Shown here piece by piece: positions 1-7,296 of a stretch of DNA of 17,984 bases. This DNA comes from UBA4823 sp034436035 (GTDB lineage: Bacteria; Chloroflexota; Anaerolineae; Anaerolineales; UBA4823), in NCBI GenBank assembly GCA_034436035.1, contig DAOTVW010000008.1, positions 1 through 17,984 of the forward strand. Direction: 5' to 3'. A program made the position numbers and the translations under genes. Each line of letters begins with the position of its first letter. The first letter of the stretch is position 1. The notes under the pieces are model-generated. The model was not told where the DNA came from. It saw only the letters and a list, made by a program, of their open reading frames with translations, and did no database searches.

Positions 1-588
1 AAGACCTGACAGGTTTCCTAAGGAGTCTTGAATTTAGATCCCCTAATTCACGAGCCGGTTACGACAGAGCCGCACCAAGTTAAAACCTGTCAGGTCTAAG
101 GAGATTAATAAGACCTGACAGGTTTCCTAAAGGATCTTGTGTTTGGATCTACTGGTTCACGAGTCGGTTGTGACAGAGCCCCGTCAAGTTAAAACCTGTC
201 AGGTATGAGGGGATTGAGAAAACCTGACAGGTTTTCGAAGGAGTTTTGCCTTCATAGTCTCAAATCCGCTCATGGATCGCAATTAGCTGGGTTGTGATGA
301 AACCTGTCAGGTTTAATGAGATAGGTGAAACCTGTCAGGTCTGAGGGGATTGAGAAAACCTGACAGGTTTCCAAGATTATCTTGCGTTCGGAATCTCCTA
401 TTCACGAGCTGGTTATGACAGAGCCGCGTCACATTAAAACCTGTCAGGTCTGATGAGATAGTTAAAACCTGACAGGTTTCCTAAAGGATCTTGTGTTTGG
501 GATCTCATGTCCACGCACAAGTTGAGACAAAGCCGCGTCAAGTTAAAACCTGTCAGGTTTAATGAGATAGATAAAACCTGTCAGGTCT
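1..588. repeat. Regular array of palindromic ACCTGWCAGGT repeats
   Basis: Twelve copies of an 11-bp near-palindrome lie here and there is no gene. Cores start at 4, 85, 113, 194, 222, 302, 330, 358, 439, 467, 548 and 576. Five read ACCTGACAGGT and seven ACCTGTCAGGT on this strand. Core-to-core distances are 81, 28, 81, 28, 80, 28, 28, 81, 28, 81, 28, so the basic period is 109 bp. Each long interval is bounded by inverted 15-bp ends (for example AGACCTGACAGGTTT at 2-16 and its exact reverse complement at 83-97) and has a related interior containing TTCACGAG and GACAGAGCCGCGTCA. Short intervals resemble CTGAGGGGATTGAGA. The array may continue beyond position 1 and stops 10 bp from the stop codon of the neighbouring gene. 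Function is unknown. Weak bidirectional termination is possible, because AAACC and GGTTT can pair around a 5-nt loop followed by T residues. Confidence 0.9.
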
Positions 589-597
589 AAAGAAATA

Positions 598-1998
598 TTA
601 TCGTTGTGCCAGCTCTGCTGTCCGCTGCGCCAATTGGTGGATAGAAAGGTGTTCTTTGCCGCGCAAATAAGTGTCCAGACGGTCTTCCAGCGGATCGCGC
701 CATTGCGGGGGAACCGCGCAGAGAACGCCGAGGATATTTCCCACCAGCCCGGCGTTGCAGTCCACGTCTAACCCGGCGTACGCCAGCCAACGGAAAGCTA
801 GACCAATCTCTCCCCCGCTCTGCCATAAAGCAAAAAGATCGGCTGCCAGGTTGGGATAGGCGTGAATCCAGTTGTACTCTTGAAAACGGGTATCCAGCAG
901 TTCCCAAGCCCGCTGGGGGTCAGGTTCACGCTGGAGAAGGACTAAAATTTCGCGCGCCAGGTAGACATATTCGCTCTGCTGGGGTAGGTAGCGCAAGCTC
1001 TCGGCGACCAGAGACGGAATATCGCGGAGGATGAATGCCAGGGATGTCACAACAGCAGCGAACATTTCCCCGTAAACGCCGTTGGCAGCATGGGAAACCA
1101 CACCGTCCAGGTACGCCAGACGCGCCGCTTCAAAAGGCCAGCCCGGCGCTAACATCCCGCACACCATACCACGCATCTGCCCGCCAATCCATTCATTGAA
1201 TGGATTCCGAAACCTACCCGAATCAGGGGGGAAGATACCCATGTTCAAATTGCGCAGTGCAACCCATTCCGCCGACCAGCCAAACGGAATCTGCCTAATC
1301 CATTCGAGCGCAATGTCTGCGCTGGTGAGCTGGCGCCCTTTGCGTTCAAATGCATCCAGAAAGGCTAACTCATAGACGACATCATCGTTGACGGTTTCTG
1401 GTTGGGTGAGATAGCTGTCAATCACCCCATAGACTTCCTGCAAGCGCAGGGTATGATACCCTTCGATAGGTGTACCAAAGGCGCCGCCCGCTAATTGACC
1501 CTGCCAGCCAGACCGGATTTTCTCTTCCAGGTCTTGGGTTGCGCCGGGGTAGGGATGGGTATCAGGGTGATCCATGGCGTTGACAATATCCTCCCACGTG
1601 GATGGATGGTTAAATTGCCAGTATGGATGATCACGAATGGCGGGTGAATTGTGCAAAGCAGCGAGAAGCTGGGCGGTGAGGACACGCAGTTCATCCCGCT
1701 TGCCCTGCCTCGAAAGTTGGATTCCCTGCGGTAAAAGAGCTTCTGCCTCAGAGACGTCATAGCCACGATTCGCTAAGGATTGCACCATACCTACATAGGC
1801 AATCTCCGGTGCGCCTGAGCCGGGCACATGGGATTCCCAAAAAAGCTGCATCAAATCATCCCCGCCAGGGAAGACTGTTTCACTGGAGTACCACTGGCTG
1901 GGATGGATACGCCGATCGAGCGGGAGGGCAGCCAGGCGGATGGCTCGTTCGATCTCCCAGGCATGTTGGGGAAGGGGTGAGGGGAGTAGAATCGTCAT
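598..1998 (-). CDS. ADP-ribosylglycohydrolase (DraG/ARH) family protein
   Basis: The 466-aa product looks like a soluble member of the ADP-ribosylglycohydrolase/crystallin J1 family, which uses a Mg2+ pair to cleave ADP-ribose from proteins or small molecules. The catalytic domain appears to run from about residue 162 to the end. It has a family-like glycine-rich start (GWQGQLAGGAFGTPIEG, 164-180), an N-D-D motif at 204-206 where the family usually has T-D-D, a helix with HAANG at 303-307, and D411-V-D413-C-N415 matching the C-terminal metal-binding D-x-D motif. The first ~155 residues are not part of the usual domain and I do not recognise them. No signal peptide or membrane segment is seen. 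The gene starts 7 bp after the nucleotidyltransferase gene, so the two are probably cotranscribed. The substrate is unknown; N204 in place of Thr makes exact activity uncertain. The repeat array follows directly. Confidence 0.8.
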   Translation of the reverse strand: MTILLPSPLPQHAWEIERAIRLAALPLDRRIHPSQWYSSETVFPGGDDLMQLFWESHVPGSGAPEIAYVGMVQSLANRGYDVSEAEALLPQGIQLSRQGKRDELRVLTAQLLAALHNSPAIRDHPYWQFNHPSTWEDIVNAMDHPDTHPYPGATQDLEEKIRSGWQGQLAGGAFGTPIEGYHTLRLQEVYGVIDSYLTQPETVNDDVVYELAFLDAFERKGRQLTSADIALEWIRQIPFGWSAEWVALRNLNMGIFPPDSGRFRNPFNEWIGGQMRGMVCGMLAPGWPFEAARLAYLDGVVSHAANGVYGEMFAAVVTSLAFILRDIPSLVAESLRYLPQQSEYVYLAREILVLLQREPDPQRAWELLDTRFQEYNWIHAYPNLAADLFALWQSGGEIGLAFRWLAYAGLDVDCNAGLVGNILGVLCAVPPQWRDPLEDRLDTYLRGKEHLSIHQLAQRTAELAQR

Positions 1999-2005
1999 GG
2001 TATCT

Positions 2006-2329
2006 TTACTCTTTCCATAAAATTCCTTTTTTCATCACTTTTTGACGAAAAGCATCATCGGCTTCGCTCAGATCCGCCACATCTATCTGGCGGAGGATAT
2101 TGCTCTCCTCCAACTTTTCTTTGAGCTCTGCCAACCTCTCCGCTGGCAGGGTTTCCTCCAGCAAGAGTGCAATATCGATATCCGAATAAAGATCGACAGT
2201 TCCTCTGGCTTTTGAACGGAATAAATAGATCCCTACCTGAAAGGATTGTAGATGTTTTAAGATAATTTCACGGGCAGTTGCCAGATCGCTGGTTAAGGTG
2301 GGGCTTTGCATTTTGTATCTTGTTCCCAT
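2006..2329 (-). CDS. Minimal nucleotidyltransferase (MNT/Pol-beta superfamily)
   Basis: This is a 107-aa protein of the size typical for stand-alone minimal nucleotidyltransferase domains. The core motif is a variant of GS-x-A-R-G-x(n)-S-D-x-D: residues around 38-57 read FRSKARGTVDL then YSDIDIALLL, with the two metal-binding aspartates in SDID and a third acidic position likely in the later IDVADL segment. The canonical Gly of the G-S pair is replaced by Arg (R-S). Such proteins are often the antitoxin (MntA, an AMPylating enzyme) of HEPN/MNT pairs, but no HEPN gene is adjacent; the neighbours are an ABC permease and an ADP-ribosylglycohydrolase. The start at 2329 has no clear Shine-Dalgarno sequence; an internal ATG at 2311 is an equally possible start. 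It is followed after 7 bp by the glycohydrolase gene. Confidence 0.8.
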   Translation of the reverse strand: MGTRYKMQSPTLTSDLATAREIILKHLQSFQVGIYLFRSKARGTVDLYSDIDIALLLEETLPAERLAELKEKLEESNILRQIDVADLSEADDAFRQKVMKKGILWKE

Positions 2330-2451
2330 GCAAGATTTAGCTTAAGGATATCAATATTGAGTGCAAAACGTCAGGCAAGATGCAGTTTCGTGTAACTGAA
2401 TAGCGAGCGGTTTATTTCTACAATTCTGCGGCATCCACAACTTACCCTACG

Positions 2452-2480
2452 ATTATACCTGAAGTTTTTTCCTGTGTTTT
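2452..2480 (-). promoter_or_regulatory. Putative promoter for nucleotidyltransferase-glycohydrolase pair
   Basis: On the minus strand a perfect TATAAT (2457-2452) is preceded by a 17-bp spacer and AAAACA (2480-2475), which matches the -35 consensus in only 3 of 6 positions. It sits in the 227-bp gap between the permease stop and the nucleotidyltransferase start, so it would give a leader of about 115 nt. This suggests the two downstream genes can be expressed separately from the ABC operon. No convincing terminator was seen in the gap; CTGCC-C-GGCAG at 2504-2514 is a short palindrome without a T tract. Confidence 0.4.
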
Positions 2481-2556
2481 GATCCGAACATGTCTGGTAT
2501 TGCCTGCCCGGCAGAGAAGCACTCCCACCTCCATTCTCTCCCAAAGGGATTGGAAA

Positions 2557-3456
2557 TTAGAGAATTTGTTTTCTCTTTCGTTCCCGAACCGCATAAAAAT
2601 ACAGGGCAATCAATGTCGCTAAGTACGGCACCATCGCGGTAAATTGGGCTGGCACTTGATACCCCTGCAGGAGCAATCCCAGCCCATCCGAAAAGCCAAA
2701 CAAGAGTGAGATCAGCGCTACACCCAGTGGGTGTCCATTCACCAGGATAATCGCTGCCAGCGAGATCCATCCTCGCCCCGCAGACATGTTCTCGGTGAAT
2801 AAGTTCACATATCCCAACGAGAGAAATGCTCCCGCCAATCCACAGAAAACACCGCAGATCAGAAGTGACCACACCCGCATGCGCGCTGAGGATACACCGC
2901 TAGAATCGAGCCGCGCCGCGTTATATCCCGCCGCTCGTAGTCGTAAGCCAAAGCGGGTGCGGAAGATTAGAAAATAACTTAACCAGGTGATAAAAATCGC
3001 CACATAAACCATCAAATTCTGCCCAGAAATGACCTCCCCTAAAACAGGTACGTTCGCTAAGAGAGGGATTTTTATCACCGGAATCGGTATGATGCCTGGA
3101 TTGGAGAATACACCTTTCACTTTAAATATTTGGCGAAGTAAATAAGTCGTGATCCCCAATGCAAATAAGTTGAGCGCAATGCCGGTTACAAACTCGTCGG
3201 TTTTCAGAACAACTGCAAAAAGGATAAAGATCAATGCCAGAGCCAGCGATCCTAAGATAGCTAAACCTACCCCCCATAACCACGAACCAAAGAAGTAAGA
3301 TCCTAATACCGCAAAAAAAGCTCCTACCAACATCATCCCTTCCATGGCAATATTAAAGACACCCGCATAATAGGTGAAGACGCCCCCTAATGCGGCAAGC
3401 AAAATAGGCGTTGCGCCTGAAATCATGCCATTGATTAAACCAATAAGTGCTTTCAT
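2557..3456 (-). CDS. Nucleoside-type ABC transporter permease (NupQ/YufQ-like)
   Basis: The 299-aa hydrophobic protein is the second membrane subunit of the importer. It matches the BPD_transp_2 family (branched-chain amino acid, ribose and nucleoside permeases): many membrane segments across the whole length, a conserved early segment with FNIAMEGMMLVGA at about 34-46, and a late segment with GRGWISLAAIILVNGHPLGV at about 227-246 typical of NupQ/YufQ proteins. Its ATG overlaps the stop of the upstream permease in an ATGA arrangement at 3453-3456, implying translational coupling. It ends with a basic tail (RERKRKQIL). Together with the neighbouring permease it would form the channel energised by the ATPase. 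The specificity (nucleoside, or another BMP ligand) is inferred from the family of the binding protein, not from pocket residues. Confidence 0.88.
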   Translation of the reverse strand: MKALIGLINGMISGATPILLAALGGVFTYYAGVFNIAMEGMMLVGAFFAVLGSYFFGSWLWGVGLAILGSLALALIFILFAVVLKTDEFVTGIALNLFALGITTYLLRQIFKVKGVFSNPGIIPIPVIKIPLLANVPVLGEVISGQNLMVYVAIFITWLSYFLIFRTRFGLRLRAAGYNAARLDSSGVSSARMRVWSLLICGVFCGLAGAFLSLGYVNLFTENMSAGRGWISLAAIILVNGHPLGVALISLLFGFSDGLGLLLQGYQVPAQFTAMVPYLATLIALYFYAVRERKRKQIL

Positions 3457-4493
3457 GTTTGCCTCATGCGTGCCTGCCGGCGGGCAGCAGCTTTCTCCAG
3501 CGTGGTATTCAGGTATTCACGGCTGGCAACAATGACCAGCACCAAAACCGCTTGTAAAACCTGGGCAATTTCGCTAGGGACGTCAGTGATTAATTCCATA
3601 CCTAACGCACCAGTCTGAATAGCGCTGAAAAATAAGCCATACAAAAAGGTCGCCATCAATCCATTGTTTGCGACTATCGCTATCATCACTCCATCCCAGG
3701 CATAGTTTGCGCCTAAACCTTTTATAAAACGGTGGGGCCCAGCCATCACAACCAAACCACCTGCTAAACCGGCTAAAGCACCAGTTAACAGCATCACCCC
3801 AAGAAAATTCTTTTGGATATCACAACCGCCTAAACGGGCAAATAACGAATTTTGTCCGCTAATGCGCCACTCGTATCCCGCCTTCCAGCGATTAAAGAAA
3901 AACCACATGACCGCCACCGCAACAATCATAAAAAATATCGAACTATTGAAATCGCCGATTACTGGCAGCCAGCCGTTGGAGTTAATCTGCGGTGTCATCG
4001 GAGAGTAAGCGGTGGCATCTTTGAATGGATAAGTAATCGCCCACATGGTAAAAAAGTCAGCAATCATATTGAGCATTAAGGTGACAATAAATTCGCTCAT
4101 CTCGAACCAGCGCCGCAGCATAGCCGCCACCCCTGCCCACAAAACACCCCCCAGCATTGCAAGCGCAGAGAGCACCAGAACCATTAACGCTGGCGGCAGA
4201 TCTAGATATAAACCACCCACTGTCGCAAACAATGCCCCCATCACGAGTTGTCCCGGCTGACCGAGGTTCACCACACCAGAAGCGAATGCCATCGCCGCCG
4301 ATAGACCGGTCAAAACCAACGGAACAGCATTTTTCAAAGTGGTGGCAAACGGATACCACCCAAATAAGGAATACTGGAATAGCGCTTGATAGGTCAAGAT
4401 AGGGTTGTAACCCTGAATTACCATGATGATTGCCCCAATCAACAAGGCAATGAAAACCCCCACAATCCCATTTAAAAGGCGTTGACGATTCAT
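3453..4493 (-). CDS. Nucleoside-type ABC transporter permease (NupP/YufP-like)
   Basis: The 346-aa integral membrane protein is the first permease of the importer. It begins with a single hydrophobic segment (about 8-27). A conserved stretch, AFASGVVNLGQPGQLVMGA, at about 69-87 corresponds to the AF-x-A-G-x-x-N-I-G-x-x-G-Q signature of YufP/NupP-type permeases. Further membrane segments follow, and the C-terminus is strongly basic (ARRQARMRQT), as expected for a cytoplasmic tail. The start codon overlaps the ATPase stop (4490-4493, ATGA) and the stop overlaps the start of the next permease, so the three genes form a tightly coupled unit. The length is usual for this subunit. The alternative assignment is a sugar (ribose-type) permease; the BMP-family binding protein upstream makes a nucleoside or related ligand more likely. 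Confidence 0.88.
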   Translation of the reverse strand: MNRQRLLNGIVGVFIALLIGAIIMVIQGYNPILTYQALFQYSLFGWYPFATTLKNAVPLVLTGLSAAMAFASGVVNLGQPGQLVMGALFATVGGLYLDLPPALMVLVLSALAMLGGVLWAGVAAMLRRWFEMSEFIVTLMLNMIADFFTMWAITYPFKDATAYSPMTPQINSNGWLPVIGDFNSSIFFMIVAVAVMWFFFNRWKAGYEWRISGQNSLFARLGGCDIQKNFLGVMLLTGALAGLAGGLVVMAGPHRFIKGLGANYAWDGVMIAIVANNGLMATFLYGLFFSAIQTGALGMELITDVPSEIAQVLQAVLVLVIVASREYLNTTLEKAAARRQARMRQT

Positions 4494-6016
4494 CCTGCTG
4501 GTCTTCCTTCCAACATCAAGGTGCCAATTTCCTCAAGGCTGGTTTGCTCTACCGGAATATCAGCAACAAGCTGCCCTCGGTAAAGCACAAGAATGCGGTC
4601 TGAGAGCAAGAAAATCTCTTCGAGATCGGCGGAGATCATCAGGATTGCCTTGCCTTCGCTGCGCATATGTAAGATTTGATCGTGGACGTACTCAATGGAA
4701 CCCACATCTAAGCCACGTGTTGGTTGATCGAGTAAGATAAATGGACTGTTGAGCAGCAGCTCCCGCCCCAGAATAACTTTTTGCTGGTTGCCGCCAGAAA
4801 GCGCCCGGAAAGGCGCAGAGCGACCTGGCATCACCACCGCGAACTTATCCGCAAGTACATCCGTAAAATGGCGGGCAAAAGCATAATTGAGCAATAAGCC
4901 TTTCCAAAGTGAAAAGCGCTCGTTCAGCCGATGGTGGGTCATAATGGCATTATCCACGATATCCGCACTCAGGCTGGCGCCCATTTTGCCACGATCCTGG
5001 GGGACGAAAGCGATCTTCCGCCGCCGTTCGAGGATCGGAGCATGGGTAATATCTGTGTCTTCGACAATTATTCTTCCACTGGTGGGTTGTTGGATACCCA
5101 TGATTGTATTGACCAGCTCAAACTGACCGTTTCCTTCTACCCCGGCGAGCCCAACGATTTCTCCCGAACGAACTTGAAGATTGATTTCTTTTAACCGAAC
5201 CCGTTTATCAGGGGTGTTTAAAGTGAGGTTTTCAACACGGAAAACAACAGGGCCAGGCGGTTGCGGGGTGCGTCGGGATAGAAACAAAATCTCCCGCCCA
5301 ACCATCATGCGTGCCAGTTCCTGACGATTGGTTTGCGAAGCCTCAACCGTGGCGATCTTCTTCCCTTTCCGCATCACGGTAATCCGATCGCTTAGTTCTA
5401 ACACTTCCTCCAAGCGATGTGAGATAAAAAGAATCGTGTGCCCATTATCACGGAGGCGTGCCAGCTCGCTAAAGAGTTGTGGTATTTCTTGCGGGGTAAG
5501 CACCGAGGTCGGTTCATCCAATATGAGGATAGATACGTTACGATAGAGTAAAGTCAGGATTTCGACTTTTTGGCGAGCAGCTACCGAAATATCTTCGACG
5601 CGGGCATTAACATCGATATTGAATTGAAATTCATCGATTTTTTGACGGACTAATTCTTGAGCCTTTGCAACATCCAACCGCCCAAATGATTGTAGCGGTT
5701 CCACGCCCAGCACGATATTTTCCCAAACCGTGTATTGCGGGATAAGCACAATCTCTTGATGCACCATGCCGATGCCTGCTGCAATGGCTTCCCCCGGATT
5801 GTGAAAGGAAACAGCTTTTCCCGATAATCGGATTTCCCCACTATCCGCCGGCGTCAAGCCATATAACACTTTCATCAAGGTGCTTTTCCCTGCTCCGTTC
5901 TCCCCTACAATGGAGTGTATCTCTCCCTGTCGAAAATCAACGCTAACATCGTCTAATGCCACCACATTGGGTGGATATACTTTGACAATGTTGCGCATTT
6001 CGATTAGGGTGTTCAT
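4490..6016 (-). CDS. Nucleoside-type ABC transporter ATP-binding protein, two domains (NupO-like)
   Basis: The 508-aa cytoplasmic ATPase has two tandem ABC domains, as in NupO/RbsA-type proteins. Domain 1 has Walker A GENGAGKST (38-46), the unusual signature ISVAARQKVEIL (143-154) typical of nucleoside importers, Walker B LILDE (164-168) and a switch His at about 200. Domain 2 has a degenerate P-loop (GLAGVEGNGQ, about 289-298), signature LSGGNQQK (406-413) and Walker B LLDQPTRG with Gln in place of the catalytic Glu, a known trait of the second half in this family. I chose the ATG at 6016. The in-frame ATG at 6034 lies inside the stem of a hairpin and has no ribosome-binding site, while TGGAAT precedes 6016. 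A third ATG at 5998 is possible. The stop overlaps the permease start. Confidence 0.9.
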   Translation of the reverse strand: MNTLIEMRNIVKVYPPNVVALDDVSVDFRQGEIHSIVGENGAGKSTLMKVLYGLTPADSGEIRLSGKAVSFHNPGEAIAAGIGMVHQEIVLIPQYTVWENIVLGVEPLQSFGRLDVAKAQELVRQKIDEFQFNIDVNARVEDISVAARQKVEILTLLYRNVSILILDEPTSVLTPQEIPQLFSELARLRDNGHTILFISHRLEEVLELSDRITVMRKGKKIATVEASQTNRQELARMMVGREILFLSRRTPQPPGPVVFRVENLTLNTPDKRVRLKEINLQVRSGEIVGLAGVEGNGQFELVNTIMGIQQPTSGRIIVEDTDITHAPILERRRKIAFVPQDRGKMGASLSADIVDNAIMTHHRLNERFSLWKGLLLNYAFARHFTDVLADKFAVVMPGRSAPFRALSGGNQQKVILGRELLLNSPFILLDQPTRGLDVGSIEYVHDQILHMRSEGKAILMISADLEEIFLLSDRILVLYRGQLVADIPVEQTSLEEIGTLMLEGRPAG

Positions 6017-6031
6017 ATTCCATTTGGAAAT

Positions 6032-6070
6032 CATCTGCCCGTCTGGAGTGAATTCACAGACGAGCAGATG
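6032..6070 (-). promoter_or_regulatory. Intercistronic stem-loop between bmp lipoprotein and ABC ATPase genes
   Basis: Arms 6032-6045 (CATCTGCCCGTCTG) and 6057-6070 (CAGACGAGCAGATG) pair over 14 positions with one mismatch around an 11-nt loop. No T tract follows on the minus strand, so this is not a classical complete terminator. Its position after a binding-protein gene and before transport-complex genes is a common place for a structure that stabilises the upstream mRNA or partly attenuates readthrough, giving more binding protein than permease. This role is inferred. Confidence 0.7.
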
Positions 6071-6096
6071 GAAGCAACCTTGGTTTCTATCTAGGT

Positions 6097-7137
6097 CTAT
6101 TGCCAGACATCGCTGCCATCATAGAGTTGAATGACAAGCGTTCCATCAATAATTTGTTGACGAAGTGCCATCACTTTATCCACGATTGATTGTGGCAAAA
6201 CTTTCACCTTGGCGTCTAACGCAATATCTACCCCGCCTTTCGCGATCCCATATTTCAAGACCTGACCGGCTTTGTAACTGCCGTCATTGATGGTTTTGTA
6301 GACATCCTCGATGGTTTTGCCAACATTTTTCACATCACTGGCGATGACATAGCCAGGTTCCAAATCATTTTGATTGGTATCTACACCGATCGCATACAGC
6401 TCCCGCTCCCGAGCAGCTTGCAACACACCAATGCCCGCCGCTGCAGCCACCTGAAAGACAATATCTGCTTTTTGATCATAGAGTTGTAATGCTGCTTGCT
6501 TGCCCTTCGCAGAGTCATCCCATGCCCCGCCTAAGGATTTTTTCAATACCTGAATTTGTGGGTCTACCGAGTGAGCGCCATTTTGATAGGCAAAAACAAA
6601 TGCGCTTACCACCGGGTCCACATCGCCACCAACCACGCCAATGATTTTATCGGGGTTGATATTTTTAATGGTTGTATCAGTGGTCGCTAACCCAGCAACC
6701 ACTCCAGCGAGATAGGCGCTTTCCTCCTCAATAAAATCTACCGAGGTGATCGTCTTTTTAGGATTTTCGACAACCGTATCAATATTGACGAAGATTTTAT
6801 CGGGGTATTTATCGGCGATGGCTTTTAGCTGGTCTTCAAAGCCATACGAGATGACAAAAATGACATCTGCGTAATCTACAGCAGCTTGCAAGGAAGGCTC
6901 ATATTTGCCAGCGTCAAAATTGCATTCAATTGTGCGGGTTTCGACACCGTATTGTTTGGCAAGGTTATCAATGCCAGCCTTGCCAGAATCGTAGAAGGCA
7001 TTGTCACCTAGAGCGCCATTGATCAAATAAACGACTCTTTTGGTAGCGGGTTGTGGGGCTTGTTTTGGAGAGCAAGCAGATAAAGCACTACCTAAAATCA
7101 AGAAGATTACCAGTATAGCCATAAATTTCTTATTCAT
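6097..7137 (-). CDS. BMP-family substrate-binding lipoprotein (BmpA/nucleoside-binding)
   Basis: The 346-aa protein begins with a lipoprotein signal: basic MNKK, a hydrophobic stretch, and the lipobox L19-S-A-C22, so the mature protein would be lipid-anchored at Cys22 on the outer face of the membrane. The rest fits the BMP family (PF02608; type-1 periplasmic-binding fold): GALGDNAFYDSG near the start of the mature domain, an EPSLQAAVDYADVIFVISYGFEDQ region, SAYLAGVVAGL, IIGVVGGDVDPVV and IGVDTNQNDLEPGYVIASD. BMP proteins such as PnrA and TmpC bind purine nucleosides. The start at 7137 was chosen because GGAG lies 6 nt upstream; the ATG at 7149 overlaps that Shine-Dalgarno sequence. It is the first gene of the importer operon and is separated from the ATPase gene by the stem-loop. 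Confidence 0.9.
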   Translation of the reverse strand: MNKKFMAILVIFLILGSALSACSPKQAPQPATKRVVYLINGALGDNAFYDSGKAGIDNLAKQYGVETRTIECNFDAGKYEPSLQAAVDYADVIFVISYGFEDQLKAIADKYPDKIFVNIDTVVENPKKTITSVDFIEEESAYLAGVVAGLATTDTTIKNINPDKIIGVVGGDVDPVVSAFVFAYQNGAHSVDPQIQVLKKSLGGAWDDSAKGKQAALQLYDQKADIVFQVAAAAGIGVLQAARERELYAIGVDTNQNDLEPGYVIASDVKNVGKTIEDVYKTINDGSYKAGQVLKYGIAKGGVDIALDAKVKVLPQSIVDKVMALRQQIIDGTLVIQLYDGSDVWQ

Positions 7138-7153
7138 TTTCAACTCCATCTTA

Positions 7154-7166
7154 TCGGATTATCCGA
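7154..7166. promoter_or_regulatory. Palindrome TCGGAT-T-ATCCGA in the bmp leader
   Basis: A perfect 13-bp palindrome with 6-bp arms and one central base sits 17 to 29 nt upstream of the lipoprotein start codon, just before its Shine-Dalgarno sequence. It could be an operator half of a repressor-controlled system. No regulator gene is present in the window, so this is only a candidate. Confidence 0.4.
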
Positions 7167-7199
7167 GATTATTTTGCAAATTCGATTTTACCTCAACAT

Positions 7200-7237
7200 A
7201 AGATAACACTCTACTTAAAATGATTGACAATAATCAT
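7200..7237 (-). promoter_or_regulatory. Putative bmp operon promoter with overlapping inverted repeat
   Basis: On the minus strand TTGTCA (7230-7225) and TATCTT (7205-7200) could act as -35 and -10 boxes, with a rather long 19-bp spacer. The -35 box lies inside a perfect inverted repeat ATGATT-N6-AATCAT (7220-7237), so a protein bound there would block it. An alternative is TTGAGG-N17-AATAAT closer to the gene. The region separates the MFS gene from the bmp gene, which supports a promoter here, but the exact elements are uncertain. Confidence 0.35.
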
Positions 7238-7296
7238 GTTTAAGTTAGCCATCCATGAATAAACGCATGGAGATGCTTTGCAATACTGCAAACCAT

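Noticed and set aside
1..588. CRISPR array
   Set aside because: The intervals between repeats are related to each other, alternate between two lengths, and the repeats occur in both orientations; no cas gene is present.
598..907. Minus-strand 106-aa frame and other overlapping frames on either strand within long genes
   Set aside because: They lie within genes with clear family motifs, have low-complexity or unnatural compositions, and lack ribosome-binding sites.
2006..2329. Antitoxin of an MntA/HepT toxin-antitoxin pair
   Set aside because: No HEPN-domain gene is found on either side, so only the enzyme family is called.
7277..7292. Terminator after the MFS gene (TTTGCA-N4-TGCAAA)
   Set aside because: The stem is only 6 bp, AT-rich, and no T tract follows on the minus strand.
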